The notes under the pieces were generated by a model. That model saw only the letters and a program-made list of their open reading frames with translations. It was not told the DNA's origin and did not search any database. Below, piece by piece: positions 8,196 to 17,288 of a DNA stretch of 34,637 bases. The stretch covers positions 1 to 34,637 of the forward strand of contig CALZJQ010000013.1 in assembly GCA_945787895.1 (NCBI GenBank). Direction: 5' to 3'. Every line of letters starts with the position of its first letter. Position 1 is the first letter of the stretch. This DNA comes from an uncultured Prevotella sp. GTDB lineage: Bacteria > Bacteroidota > Bacteroidia > Bacteroidales > Bacteroidaceae. Position numbers and translations under genes: made by a program.

Positions 8196-10364
8196 TCACC
8201 TCACTCCCATCTCTCGGAGCAGACGCTCTTCTTTGCCCCATTTGTCCATCAAATAGATGACATAACGGATATCTACACCGATGCAGCGGGCGAGTTTCTT
8301 GTCGAAGAAGATGTCGGCAGAGAGGCTATCCCAGTTGCCGTCGAAGGCGAGACCTATGAGATTACCCTTTCCATCGAACATCGGGCTGCCTGAGTTTCCG
8401 CCCGTTATGTCGTTGTTTGTAAGGAAACAGAGGTGCATCTTGCCAGTATTACGGTCGGTATAAGGTCCGAAATCCTTAGCTGACATTAGTTCATGCATGA
8501 CAGGTTCGGCGAAATACTCAAAGTTATACTTTCCCTTTGGAGCCGTTTTCTCGTCGCCGAGCTTCATCTTATCCACGATACTCTCTGCTGAAGTATAGAA
8601 TCCCGAATCCTTTCCACCAAGGTCATATCCTCCCACTTGTCCGTAAGAGAGGCGTAATGTGAAGTTGGCATCAGAGTAATGTGGCAGATCTTGCTCCATG
8701 CGTATCTTGGCATCACACAGATAACGCTCCTGCAGGGCGATGCAATCACCGATGGAATCCATCTCGATACGCAGTTCGCTGAGTATGGCAGACAGGTCGT
8801 TGCTCATCTGAATGCCGAGGTCTTTGTCAGTCTTGTCTTTGAGGAAATATATCTTCGCCCCTTTCTTCATGAGTATGGAGTTGGCGAAAATCTCATTGAC
8901 GTATGCCTCATAGTCGCCACCAAACTTCGTGTCTATGGTGTTGTAGAAATCAGGAATCCATCTTTTCTCCACGCTTTCACGATAGTTTTTGAGTAATGCT
9001 ACGAGTATTTCCTTTTCCGTTGCTTCATCCCAAGTGTCGGTATTGTCGTCAAATTCGACGTATTGCCTGTTCTTTTTCTTCTGCAACCCCTTTACCTCCA
9101 TTCCGAGAGCGTAGCGCAAAGCCCTTGCCGTCACTTCCGACCCACGGTACATTGTCTCCGAAAAGAAGGTCATAGTGCGCTGCAAGTCATAGTTGGACTG
9201 GTAGAGATGGTACATGACGGGGAAGTTGAGTTTGCCCTTCAGGTAGCCTGTAGTGTCGATATAGTTGCGGACCATGTCCTCATGTCTCTGCTTCATCTCG
9301 ATGATGCCGATGGAGTCGATGCACTTGTTCATGCCGATGGCATTCTTCCAGTAGTTGGATGACTGCGCATATTTGGAGTCATACTTGATACGTACTGCTT
9401 CGTCGGCACGCATGTGGCGCAGCATTATCTCCTGACGGATGCCACGTACCTTGATGCGAGGCTCATGTACAGCGTCACGCATTTGCCTGATACCATAGCT
9501 GGAGAGGTATCTTTCAGTGCTTCCTGGGTAGCCCATGGTCATTGCGAAGTCCCCGTTCTTGTAGCCGTCAAGCGACACTTTCGCCCATTTCTTCGGATGA
9601 TAAGGCACGTTGTCCTTGCTATATTTTGCAGGTCTGCCCGACACGGGGTCACAATAGATGCGGAATACGGAGAAGTCGCAGGTCTGTCTGGGCCACATCC
9701 AGTTGTCTGTTTCACCCCCAAACTTACCCATTGACTTAGGAACAGTAAAGACAAGTCTGACGTCTGTGAAGTCCTGATATACGGTAAGGTAATATTTATT
9801 ACCCTCGTAGAAAGGCTTTACCTCGGCTCTTAGCGTAGAGTCAACAGCCTTTACACGTTTGTTTTCCTCATCTTCTACTGAGTCGATAAGTTCCTGTTGC
9901 TTGTCGAGAGTCATGGAGAAGATGCCGAGACTATCCATTCTGTGCGTGATATCCTCCTGCGAAACCATAAATCCTACAAAGAGATTTTCGTTTGGAAGCT
10001 CCTCTTCGAAGGACTGAGAGCAGAATCCATTGAGCATATAGTCATGCTCTACGGTGCTATGACTGCGTATTGCTTCAAAGCCACAGTGGTGGTTTGTGAA
10101 GACGAGACCGTCGGGAGAGACGACCACTCCTGAGCAGAAACCTCCGAAATTGACTACGGCCCGCCCTATTGCGTCGTCGTCAGCGAACAGTTTACTCTGT
10201 GGTAATGAGAAGCCCTCAGCCTGCATTTGGCGGAAGGCTGCGTCGGGAAGGTTGTAGAGAGTCCACATACCCTCGTCGGCACGAACCGATGATGTGAAGC
10301 ACATCATGGCGATAGCGGTGCATAATAATGCAAGATGCTTTACCTTATTCATATATATATACAA
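8196..10364 (-). CDS. S46 family dipeptidyl-peptidase, DPP7-like
   Basis: The 722-residue protein has a signal peptide (through SSVRA, about residue 29) and the chymotrypsin-like S46 signatures: TNHHCGF (His92/93), WPRQTCDFSVFR (Asp229) and TGGNSGSP (Ser658). S46 enzymes remove dipeptides from oligopeptide N-termini in the periplasm and feed amino acids to asaccharolytic or protein-using Bacteroidetes. In the DPP7/DPP11 pair a single residue after the serine decides specificity: Arg gives Asp/Glu preference (DPP11) and Gly gives hydrophobic preference (DPP7). Here the site reads LAFDGNWD with Gly676, which favours DPP7. The start may be M1 or M5; both fit the promoter found just upstream. It is transcribed in the same direction as pnp but separated from it by a terminator. 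Confidence 0.92.
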   Translation of the reverse strand: MYIYMNKVKHLALLCTAIAMMCFTSSVRADEGMWTLYNLPDAAFRQMQAEGFSLPQSKLFADDDAIGRAVVNFGGFCSGVVVSPDGLVFTNHHCGFEAIRSHSTVEHDYMLNGFCSQSFEEELPNENLFVGFMVSQEDITHRMDSLGIFSMTLDKQQELIDSVEDEENKRVKAVDSTLRAEVKPFYEGNKYYLTVYQDFTDVRLVFTVPKSMGKFGGETDNWMWPRQTCDFSVFRIYCDPVSGRPAKYSKDNVPYHPKKWAKVSLDGYKNGDFAMTMGYPGSTERYLSSYGIRQMRDAVHEPRIKVRGIRQEIMLRHMRADEAVRIKYDSKYAQSSNYWKNAIGMNKCIDSIGIIEMKQRHEDMVRNYIDTTGYLKGKLNFPVMYHLYQSNYDLQRTMTFFSETMYRGSEVTARALRYALGMEVKGLQKKKNRQYVEFDDNTDTWDEATEKEILVALLKNYRESVEKRWIPDFYNTIDTKFGGDYEAYVNEIFANSILMKKGAKIYFLKDKTDKDLGIQMSNDLSAILSELRIEMDSIGDCIALQERYLCDAKIRMEQDLPHYSDANFTLRLSYGQVGGYDLGGKDSGFYTSAESIVDKMKLGDEKTAPKGKYNFEYFAEPVMHELMSAKDFGPYTDRNTGKMHLCFLTNNDITGGNSGSPMFDGKGNLIGLAFDGNWDSLSADIFFDKKLARCIGVDIRYVIYLMDKWGKEERLLREMGVR

Positions 10365-10381
10365 TATTTTTATTTCAAGTG

Positions 10382-10413
10382 CAAAGTTAATTATTTTGGT
10401 TCATACTACCAAA
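10382..10413 (-). promoter_or_regulatory. Predicted promoter of the S46 peptidase gene
   Basis: On the minus strand TTTG (10410-10413), a 20-nt spacer and TAACTTTG (10382-10389) match the Bacteroidetes consensus, and the start codon follows 17 nt after the -7 box. Confidence 0.7.
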
Positions 10414-10430
10414 AATTAGCATTGTATTCA

Positions 10431-10490
10431 TTTCTTTCTGTTGCTTTGGCTATTTCTTTCCGTTGCTTTGGCTATTTCTTTCCGTTGCTA
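10431..10490. repeat. 22-bp tandem repeat, about 2.7 copies, upstream of the S46 promoter
   Basis: Units beginning TTTCTTTC and ending GTTGCTTTGGCTA occur at 10431-10452, 10453-10474 and, truncated, 10475-10490, with one T/C difference. The array starts 18 bp beyond the -33 element of the peptidase promoter, where an activator could bind. That role is inference. Confidence 0.75.
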
Positions 10491-10536
10491 TTTCCTTACA
10501 GAGATTTTGCCTTGTTCATTTCCTACCACGATTAAA

Positions 10537-10570
10537 AAGCGGACATACCAATGGTCTGGTATGTCCGCTT
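10537..10570 (-). terminator. Intrinsic terminator of pnp
   Basis: A perfect 14-bp stem (AAGCGGACATACCA with its complement) surrounds a 6-nt loop. On the minus strand the stem ends in CTTTTT, 34 bp beyond the pnp stop codon. Confidence 0.85.
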
Positions 10571-10603
10571 GATTATTTTGACATCAATATTGCGTTTCTA
10601 TGC

Positions 10604-12922
10604 TTAGAAATCATTGTCGTGGTCAAGACTGTCATTGAAGTCTTTTGGCTCATGATTGTCATGATAGTCGTTGCGACGTTCATGGCGTTCTGTACGCTCT
10701 GGACGAGGACGACGCTCTCCACGCTCTGGACGTGGACCACGACGCTCACCGCGCTCTGGACGAGGACGACGCTCACGCTCCACGTATCCCTCAGGCTTTT
10801 CGATGAGTACACGATGTGAGAGCTTGTATTTTCCAGTCTTAGGATCGATTTCAAGTAGCTTCACCTTAATCTTGTCACCTTCCTTGATGCCAGCTTCCTC
10901 TACGGTTTCAAGACGCTTCCAGTCAATTTCTGAGATATGGAGCAAGCCGTCTTTACCAGGAAGAATCTCTACGAAGCATCCGTAAGGCATGATGGAGCGC
11001 ACCGTTCCCTCGTATATCTCGCCTATTTCGGGGATTGCCACGATAGCCTTTATCTTTCCGAGAGCGGCGTCGATAGAGTCCTTGTTAGGAGCAGAAACCT
11101 GCACTTTGCCTACTCCGTCGATTTCGTCGATGGTGATGGTAGCGCCGGTATCTTCCTGCATCTGCTGTATAATCTTTCCTCCAGGACCGATGACAGCTCC
11201 GATAAACTCCTTAGGTATCTCTATCTGCACGATGCGTGGTACCTGTGGTTTCATCTCTGCACGAGGTTCTGCTATAGTATCAGTGATGCAGTTGAGGATA
11301 TGTTCGCGTCCTGCCTTAGCCTGAGCGAGGGCTTTTTCGAGGATTTCGTATGACAATCCGTCGCACTTGATGTCCATCTGTGTAGCAGTAAGTCCGTTCT
11401 TTGTGCCCGTTGTCTTGAAGTCCATGTCGCCGAGGTGGTCTTCATCTCCGAGGATATCGGAGAGTACGGCGTACTTATCTTCTCCAGGGTTCTTGATAAG
11501 TCCCATTGCTATGCCTGAAACAGGGTTCTTCATCGGTACGCCTGCATCCATGAGAGCGAGTGTTCCAGCGCATACAGTAGCCATAGAGGAAGAGCCGTTA
11601 GACTCAAGTATCTGGCTTACTACACGTACGGTGTAAGGGAAGTCCTCGGGAATCTGTCCCTTGAGTCCGCGCCATGCGAGGTGTCCGTGACCTATCTCGC
11701 GGCGACCTACGCCACGCTGAGCCTTTGCTTCGCCTGTGCAAAACGGAGGGAAGTTATAGTGCAGGAGGAATTTCATGTAGTATTTCTCCAGAGCTCCATC
11801 GACCATCTTCTCGTCGAGCTTGGTGCCGAGGGTACAAGTGGTGAGTGACTGCGTCTCTCCACGTGTGAAGATAGAAGATCCGTGTGGCATTGGCAGCGGA
11901 GAAACCTCGCACCAGATAGGACGTATCTCGTCGGTCTTTCTGCCATCGAGGCGTACACCCTCGTCGAGGATGCAGCGACGCATAGCGTCTTTCTCCACGT
12001 CATGGTAATATTTGTCGATGAGAGCATACTTCTCTTCCATCTCGTCCTCTGTGAGTTCGGTATGTGCAGCAGCGTAAGCCTCCTTGAATTCATCCTTTAT
12101 AGCCTCGAAAGCCTCGGCGCGAGCGTGCTTTTCGAGAGCTTGCTTTACTACGTCATAGCATTTCTGATAGCAGTCTTTGTTTACCTGCTCTTTGAGTTCT
12201 TCGTCGTTGACCTCATGGCAATATTCGCGCTTTGTGTCAGTGCCGAGCTCCTTCATGAGTTCGTTCTGCATAGCGCACATAGGCTTGATAGCTGCGTGTG
12301 CAGCCTTGAGAGCGTTGAGGAGGTCAGCTTCCTGCACTTCCTTCATCTCTCCTTCCACCATCATGATATTATCTTCGGTAGCTCCTACCATGAGATCCAT
12401 GTCAGCATCCTTCATCTGAGCGAATGTAGGGTTGATGACATATTCTCCATTTATCCTTGCTACCCTTACTTCAGAGATAGGGCATTCGAATGGGATGTCA
12501 GAGCAAGCGAGTGCGCAACTTGCTGCGAAACCAGCAAGAGCGTCTGGCTGATCTACTCCATCAGCGGAGAAAAGGATTACGTTAACATACACCTCAGCGT
12601 GGAAATCGCTTGGGAAGAGAGGTCTGAGAGCGCGGTCCACGAGACGGCATGTGAGGATTTCCTCATCGCTTGCCTTACCCTCGCGCTTGGTAAATCCGCC
12701 GGGGAAGCGTCCTGCAGCGGCGTACTGCTCACGATACTCTACCTGCAGTGGCATGAAATCTGTTCCAGGAACTGCGTCTTTTGCGGCACAAACAGTGGCG
12801 AGGAGCATGGTGTTGCCCATTCTCAGGGTACATGAACCGTCGGCTTGCTTTGCCAATTTTCCAGTCTCAATGGTGATTTCACGTCCATCAGGCAGTGAGA
12901 CAGTCTTTGTAATTACGTTCAT
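10604..12922 (-). CDS. pnp: Polyribonucleotide nucleotidyltransferase (PNPase)
   Basis: The 772-residue protein has both RNase PH-like cores (first: [20 protein letters not shown]; second: [12 protein letters not shown] and [15 protein letters not shown]), the KH domain ([12 protein letters not shown]) and the S1 domain ([28 protein letters not shown]). It degrades RNA 3'-to-5' using phosphate and can add tails. After the S1 domain comes an extra tail of 58 residues (715-772). This is first Arg/Pro/Glu-rich, with repeated RPERGERR units, and then acidic (DNSDL-like end). E. coli PNPase, about 711 residues, lacks it. The tail is encoded by a tandemly repeated DNA stretch. The gene has its own promoter and a 5' leader hairpin, and ends at a strong terminator. 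Confidence 0.96.
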   Translation of the reverse strand: MNVITKTVSLPDGREITIETGKLAKQADGSCTLRMGNTMLLATVCAAKDAVPGTDFMPLQVEYREQYAAAGRFPGGFTKREGKASDEEILTCRLVDRALRPLFPSDFHAEVYVNVILFSADGVDQPDALAGFAASCALACSDIPFECPISEVRVARINGEYVINPTFAQMKDADMDLMVGATEDNIMMVEGEMKEVQEADLLNALKAAHAAIKPMCAMQNELMKELGTDTKREYCHEVNDEELKEQVNKDCYQKCYDVVKQALEKHARAEAFEAIKDEFKEAYAAAHTELTEDEMEEKYALIDKYYHDVEKDAMRRCILDEGVRLDGRKTDEIRPIWCEVSPLPMPHGSSIFTRGETQSLTTCTLGTKLDEKMVDGALEKYYMKFLLHYNFPPFCTGEAKAQRGVGRREIGHGHLAWRGLKGQIPEDFPYTVRVVSQILESNGSSSMATVCAGTLALMDAGVPMKNPVSGIAMGLIKNPGEDKYAVLSDILGDEDHLGDMDFKTTGTKNGLTATQMDIKCDGLSYEILEKALAQAKAGREHILNCITDTIAEPRAEMKPQVPRIVQIEIPKEFIGAVIGPGGKIIQQMQEDTGATITIDEIDGVGKVQVSAPNKDSIDAALGKIKAIVAIPEIGEIYEGTVRSIMPYGCFVEILPGKDGLLHISEIDWKRLETVEEAGIKEGDKIKVKLLEIDPKTGKYKLSHRVLIEKPEGYVERERRPRPERGERRGPRPERGERRPRPERTERHERRNDYHDNHEPKDFNDSLDHDNDF

Positions 12923-12963
12923 CGAAAAAATAAATCTTTATTGTCTTAATATGTACATCATCT

Positions 12964-12981
12964 GCATGGTTGTCGCCATGC
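12964..12981 (-). promoter_or_regulatory. Hairpin in the pnp leader
   Basis: GCATGG and CCATGC form a 6-bp stem with a 6-nt loop in the predicted pnp 5' untranslated region, about 42 nt before the start codon. In E. coli pnp is autoregulated through an RNase III-cut leader stem; a similar role here is only an analogy. Confidence 0.4.
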
Positions 12982-12998
12982 TAAAATTAAAAATCGTG

Positions 12999-13006
12999 CA
13001 AATTTA
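12999..13006 (-). promoter_or_regulatory. Predicted -7 box of pnp
   Basis: TAAATTTG on the minus strand matches TAnnTTTG, giving a leader of roughly 70 nt. The -33 position is poorly matched. Confidence 0.45.
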
Positions 13007-13236
13007 ATAAAAAAACGTCTAACTTACAATAATTTATGCAATCTTTTATTGTTTTTTTGCAATTAGGCTGATTTGTTGCCTGGCCGTCTGGTTCACGATG
13101 GAGTCTGATGACATCAACAAAAGCGATAACTTTCCAGCCATTCAGGCTTTGGAAAGAACATGATGACCTTGCTTTTGCCAACCTTTGCCTTTCTGCTTGA
13201 TTATTGCCCACCTGTCTGTGCTTGCAGGCGGGGCTG
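13007..13236. other. Intergenic stretch between pnp promoter and the methyltransferase stop
   Basis: I see no convincing gene here. A short G/C-rich inverted repeat (CCTG with CAGG within about 13207-13234) lies just downstream of the methyltransferase stop, but it lacks a T-run on the minus strand and is a weak terminator candidate. Confidence 0.4.
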
Positions 13237-14511
13237 TCACGCCTTCTTGCAGAAAAGGAGGAGGTGGTCGTTGGCTGAGGTGGTGGTGGCGAAGATGTAG
13301 GTGTCTCCGCCGTCCTTGAGCTTCAGTTTCCTGCGGAGGGCATCGGTGGAGAGGGGGAAATTCCTCACTGCTATGTTGGCTGAACTTATCTGCTGCAGGG
13401 CTGCGCGGAGTTCTTTCTTGTTCATCGACGTGATGGTGAGCACCTTGAACGTGCGTCCCGGGAAACCTTCTATGGGCGCATGACTGAGGAAGAGGTGGGA
13501 GTTGGGACTTACCTGGGGTATGGAGAAGGCTGTCTCTATCTGGCTGAAGATGCCTGCCTTCATGATTGCCGCATTCGGTACGTGAAGGTAGAGGGCGAAA
13601 GTGAGGGAGGGCATGGGCGCAATGTCTATTCCCTGTGGCGGAACTGGGGGTGGGACAGTGTCGGAAAGTGCATCGGTGACGAATGTCTGACGGTCGTTGA
13701 CACAATGGCATGACACGATGGAATGGTATTTTTCCGAGAGGATTACGAGCAGTTCCTTACACTCATTGGCGGTTGCCACGACATGAACCTCACGCACTGC
13801 ATCCTTGGAAGCGGCGGCATCATTGAGAGCCTTCACCGTGCCGTGGATGTCGAGCATGGGAGATAGTTTCAGCATGACGACGGCGGAGTGCTGCAAGAGC
13901 GTGGGAAGGAGGGCGGTGACGTCGGGAGTGCAGTCGGTGATGGCGTATGTGCGCTGTCCGTTTGTGTCCCTACGGGCAGGGTCCATGAATACGGCAACGG
14001 GCTTTCCATGAGCGATGGAACCGATATTTTCCACTGCCTCTCGGGAGTCGGAGCAGAGAATCTCAGCCGACTGCAGCCCGAGCAAGGGAAGGTTGTGGCG
14101 GGCTATGTCGCAGAGATGCTGCTGTCTCTCTACATAAGTGGCAGAAGAGAAACGCTTTGCCAAGAATGAAAAATCTACCCCAAAACCTCCGGTAAGGTCG
14201 ATGAAATGGCAGTTTTTTAAGTCTTCTTCATCGGAAAAGACATTACGGAGGGCACGCTGCAGAGCCTCAACCTTGTAGTTTGCCGTCTGCTCCGAGGAGC
14301 ATTGTTCCATGGAGATGTGCGGCGGAAAGATGATGTCAGCTATGCCATGCCACGAGGGCAGCTTCGCCTTTGCCGTCTGCCTGCCAGCTATCTGGTCGAG
14401 GGCAAATGGCATATCTATTCCGTCACCCGGCTTTTTTGCCAGAGCGAGCCTTCTCACGTCGCCATCAGCGTGCCGCCTTATGTAGTCCTTTGTCTCTTGA
14501 TTGATTGTCAT
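13237..14511 (-). CDS. Class I SAM-dependent methyltransferase with THUMP-like C-terminal region
   Basis: The 424-residue protein has the SAM-binding loop FIDLTGGFGVDFSFLA (G-rich motif at 106-113), the following acidic position in TYVERQQHLC, and a DPARRD motif (D177-D182) in place of the catalytic DPPY/NPPY motif of many RNA and DNA methyltransferases. The C-terminal third (LSPNSHLFLSHA..., ALRRKLKLKDGGDTYIFATT) resembles the THUMP-like domain paired with such enzymes in Bacteroidetes. An RNA substrate is therefore plausible but not shown. No partner gene is adjacent; it stands alone between pnp and the divergent pectate lyase. A -7-like box lies almost at the start codon, so its mRNA may have a very short leader. 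Confidence 0.82.
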   Translation of the reverse strand: MTINQETKDYIRRHADGDVRRLALAKKPGDGIDMPFALDQIAGRQTAKAKLPSWHGIADIIFPPHISMEQCSSEQTANYKVEALQRALRNVFSDEEDLKNCHFIDLTGGFGVDFSFLAKRFSSATYVERQQHLCDIARHNLPLLGLQSAEILCSDSREAVENIGSIAHGKPVAVFMDPARRDTNGQRTYAITDCTPDVTALLPTLLQHSAVVMLKLSPMLDIHGTVKALNDAAASKDAVREVHVVATANECKELLVILSEKYHSIVSCHCVNDRQTFVTDALSDTVPPPVPPQGIDIAPMPSLTFALYLHVPNAAIMKAGIFSQIETAFSIPQVSPNSHLFLSHAPIEGFPGRTFKVLTITSMNKKELRAALQQISSANIAVRNFPLSTDALRRKLKLKDGGDTYIFATTTSANDHLLLFCKKA

Positions 14512-14518
14512 TGTTCGG

Positions 14519-14526
14519 CAAAATTA
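14519..14526 (-). promoter_or_regulatory. Possible -7 box of the methyltransferase gene, near-leaderless
   Basis: TAATTTTG on the minus strand matches TAnnTTTG and ends 7 nt before the ATG, which would leave almost no leader. No -33 element is at the right distance, so this is weak. Confidence 0.3.
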
Positions 14527-14610
14527 TCGCATTTCGTACAATTTATCATTACATATTGCATATAAAATAAGGTGAAATTGTCTGTTTTAACATAATTTAC
14601 GACGAATTGT

Positions 14611-14641
14611 TTTGTCGATATAGCAAAACGCAATACCTTTG
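14611..14641 (+). promoter_or_regulatory. Predicted promoter of the pectate lyase gene
   Basis: TTTG (14611-14614), a 19-nt spacer and TACCTTTG (14634-14641) match the Bacteroidetes consensus 43 bp before the start codon. Confidence 0.7.
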
Positions 14642-14684
14642 CGAAAACTTTCCAGAAGCCTAATTACTAACTACAAAAAAATAC

Positions 14685-16976
14685 ATGAAGAAAATCTTTA
14701 CCCTTGCAGTGACGTTGCTCATGACGCTCGCTGCCTCAGCATCCCTTGCGCTGAAAGGTGCAGGCGGATGGAACGAATCTGCGTGGATGGAGTTTACGGG
14801 GCTATCATCCGACTACTCTTACTACAACGCCTACGTCTCATCAGACGGCACGACGTGGCAGAAACTTGACGGACAACTGGTGCGTTCCTACGGCAGTTAC
14901 GGGCGTGTCGATGCCCTCGGACTGAAGGCAGGCTCGTACAAGCTGCGTGTCGTGCCCGTGAAAGGCGAGACAGAGGTCAGCGGTGATGCCGTGGATTCCG
15001 GCACTCTCGAAGTAAGAAGTTTCAGCAGAAGCGGTTATGCGCACTATAACGCCACCGCAGGAATAGGAGCCTACAACAACGACGGCACGCTGAAGTCCGG
15101 CGCAAGGGTGCTCTATGTCACCGCTGCCAACGCCAAGACTGTCAGCCTTGAGATGCAGACAGGCTCTTCAAAATATGAGACGCGCACTGGTATTCAGAAC
15201 ATTCTGCAGGCATACGAGAAGGGTGTCGAGCAGCGTCCTCTCGCCGTACGTATCATAGGTACTCTCACAGAGAATGACATGGACGACCTCGGCAGTTCCT
15301 CCATCGGACTGCAGGTTAAAGGCAAGTCGCAGAACATGAACCTCACCGTGGAAGGAGTAGGCGTCGATGCCACGCTCTACGGATTCGGAGTGCTTGCCCG
15401 CAGCTGCCGCTATGTGGAGTTCCGCAACTTCGCCGTCATGCTTCATCCCGAGGACGGAATGAGCTTCGACACCAACAATGAGCACATCTGGGGTCACCAC
15501 CTCGACATCTTCTACGGTCAGAACAAGGGTGGCGACAAGGAGAAAGGCGACGGTTCGTTCGACGTCAAGGGCACTCAGTATGCCACCGTGGACAACGTCC
15601 ACTATTGGGACACCGGCAAATGTAACCTCAATGCCAACGACGATGTGGTGGATTACGTGACATATCACCACAACTGGTTTGACCATTCCGACTCCCGCCA
15701 CCCCCGCGTTCGTGTGTCAAAGCACCTCCACGTCTATAACAACTACTACGACGGCAATGCCAAATACGGCATAGGCTCTACTACAGGCTCATGTATTTTC
15801 TCCGAGCGCAACTACTTCCGCAACTGCAAATACCCGATGCTCATCTCCAAGCAAGGCTCTGACATCAACAACGGCGTAGGCTCTTCCAGCGATACCAAAG
15901 GCACATTCTCCAGTGAGGACGGCGGTATCATCAAGTCATTCGGCAACTATATGACAGGTGAGAAACGCTACCAGCCGTACAACGCTTCGGATGCCGTCAA
16001 CTCCATCCATTTCGATGCCTACGAAGCAAGTTCACGTGACGAGAAAGTGCCGGAGACAGTGGTGACGCTAAAGGGCGGTACCGGGTACAATAACTTCGAC
16101 ACGGAGAGTTCTTTCTACAGCTATACTCCGACAGAGGTGCAGGATGTTCCATCTACAGTGACTGGCATATACGGTGCGGGACGATGCCAGAAAGGCGACT
16201 TCGGCTTCTCTTTCGACAATGCCGTCGATGATGCGTCCTACGACATCAACAGTGCCCTCGAGTCAAAACTCAAGGCATACAAGACCTCTCTTGTTGCTGT
16301 CATTGGTGATGAACAGACACAGGTCACTCCCGAACCAACGCCTGATCCCAACCCAGACCCCACGCCCGACCCCGACCCGGACCCAGATCCTGACCCGACA
16401 CCTGTCCCCACACCAGGCGAGGACAGCGGAATATGCCATTTCACCGACAAAAAGCCGTCACTCTCTTTCGTCACAGTATCGGGCAATTACTCAAATTCTA
16501 AGGGCAGCGTGGAGTACAACGGCGTGACATACTCCATAGCATTGAAGATAGAGACCAAGACCAACATTCAGATGAAGCCGACCGTAAACGGCAAGATAAC
16601 GCTCATCTTCGGCGGCAGTACCTCCGCAGCAGGCAAGGCTATCAAGATAGATGGCGTGAAGGTTACCCTCGATGCTAACGGCAGATACACCTTCGATGTC
16701 AAGGCAGGCACCACATATACCCTGACAAAGGGTGACTCCATCAACCTCTTCCTCATAGTGTTGGAGTCGGACAGCACTTCCGTTGACCCCGACCCAACTC
16801 CAGAGCCTGAGCCAGACCCGACTCCTGACGACCCATCCACAGCAATAGAGAATGTGGAAGCAGGCGCTGCGGATGCAAAGACGATAAACATCGTCGATGC
16901 TATGGGCCGCACGGTAAACACTCCTGTCAAGGGCAAGATTTACATCATCAACAGGAAGAAGTATCTGAAGAGGTAG
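14685..16976 (+). CDS. Secreted pectate lyase, polysaccharide lyase family 1, multidomain
   Basis: The 763-residue protein has a signal peptide (1-19), an N-terminal beta-sandwich-like segment (about 23-110), and a right-handed beta-helix lyase domain. The lyase domain carries the PL1 signature VTYHHNWFDHSDSRHPRVR (about 325-343, with the catalytic Arg region) and the upstream FDTNNEHIWGHHLDIFYG. It cuts polygalacturonate by beta-elimination. A Pro/Asp/Thr linker of DP repeats (about 546-580) leads to a further beta-rich domain (CHFTDKKPSLSFVTVSG..., about 583-700) of unknown role, possibly carbohydrate binding. A second DP-rich linker (700-727) and a short C-terminal sorting-like end follow (INIVDAMGRTV...GKIYIINRKKYLKR). 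The end suggests type IX secretion and surface display. The gene is monocistronic with its own promoter. Confidence 0.93.
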   Translation: MKKIFTLAVTLLMTLAASASLALKGAGGWNESAWMEFTGLSSDYSYYNAYVSSDGTTWQKLDGQLVRSYGSYGRVDALGLKAGSYKLRVVPVKGETEVSGDAVDSGTLEVRSFSRSGYAHYNATAGIGAYNNDGTLKSGARVLYVTAANAKTVSLEMQTGSSKYETRTGIQNILQAYEKGVEQRPLAVRIIGTLTENDMDDLGSSSIGLQVKGKSQNMNLTVEGVGVDATLYGFGVLARSCRYVEFRNFAVMLHPEDGMSFDTNNEHIWGHHLDIFYGQNKGGDKEKGDGSFDVKGTQYATVDNVHYWDTGKCNLNANDDVVDYVTYHHNWFDHSDSRHPRVRVSKHLHVYNNYYDGNAKYGIGSTTGSCIFSERNYFRNCKYPMLISKQGSDINNGVGSSSDTKGTFSSEDGGIIKSFGNYMTGEKRYQPYNASDAVNSIHFDAYEASSRDEKVPETVVTLKGGTGYNNFDTESSFYSYTPTEVQDVPSTVTGIYGAGRCQKGDFGFSFDNAVDDASYDINSALESKLKAYKTSLVAVIGDEQTQVTPEPTPDPNPDPTPDPDPDPDPDPTPVPTPGEDSGICHFTDKKPSLSFVTVSGNYSNSKGSVEYNGVTYSIALKIETKTNIQMKPTVNGKITLIFGGSTSAAGKAIKIDGVKVTLDANGRYTFDVKAGTTYTLTKGDSINLFLIVLESDSTSVDPDPTPEPEPDPTPDDPSTAIENVEAGAADAKTINIVDAMGRTVNTPVKGKIYIINRKKYLKR

Positions 16977-16988
16977 AGTTTTTTTTCC

Positions 16989-17162
16989 TTGCGGGATTTA
17001 TGGTCTTTGGGGTGTTGAGGTCGTTAAGGTTATTCGGAATCTTTCATATCGTACCAGAACGGTCATTACGTCAATGACGGTCATTACGTCAATGACTTTA
17101 ATTACGACATTAACGAAAAGAAAAAAGCCTTAAAAACCTCAAGACCCAAAGCCCCCGCCAAT
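16989..17162 (+). repeat. Long intergenic hairpin element C with a tandem repeat in its loop
   Basis: The left arm (16989-17030, G/T-rich) and right arm (17127-17162, A/C-rich) pair imperfectly over about 35 nt; for example, the stretch CTTTGGGGTGTTGAGG faces CCTCAAGACCCAAAG. The loop of about 95 nt holds two exact copies of an 18-bp unit. It starts about 12 nt after the pectate lyase stop codon and after a T-run. Confidence 0.6.
17059..17094. repeat. Exact 18-bp tandem duplication in the loop of element C
   Basis: ACGGTCATTACGTCAATG occurs twice head to tail (17059-17076, 17077-17094). Each unit, with the following AC, contains an inverted GTCATT/AATGAC pair, so each copy could form its own small hairpin. 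Confidence 0.85.
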
Positions 17163-17229
17163 CTCTCACAAAACAGGACAAAAACGGAATCAAAGATATT
17201 GCATCACAATATCAATGATATTACACGAT

Positions 17230-17288
17230 AAAAGCGTTGATATTACCGGGTAAAAGCCAAGCTTTTGCAGGGTAATATCAACGCTTTT
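17230..17288. terminator. Strong nested hairpin, probable bidirectional terminator
   Basis: A perfect 18-bp stem (17230-17247 with 17271-17288, AAAAGCGTTGATATTACC and its complement) encloses a second 6-bp stem (AAAAGC/GCTTTT, loop CAA, 17252-17266). The plus strand continues TTTTTG and the minus strand ends CGCTTTTATCG. It could end transcription of the 46-residue ORF from the right and of the pectate lyase from the left. The sequence just before it (about 17191-17225) repeats the words GATATT and AATATC in inverted fashion. Confidence 0.65.

Noticed and set aside
10335-10535. 66-residue plus-strand ORF rich in Phe/Tyr
   Set aside because: It runs antisense through the S46 promoter and through the 22-bp tandem repeat, and no plus-strand promoter precedes it.
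13142-13711. 189-residue minus-strand ORF
   Set aside because: It is an out-of-frame shadow of the methyltransferase, rich in His/Pro/Arg as expected from the wrong frame.
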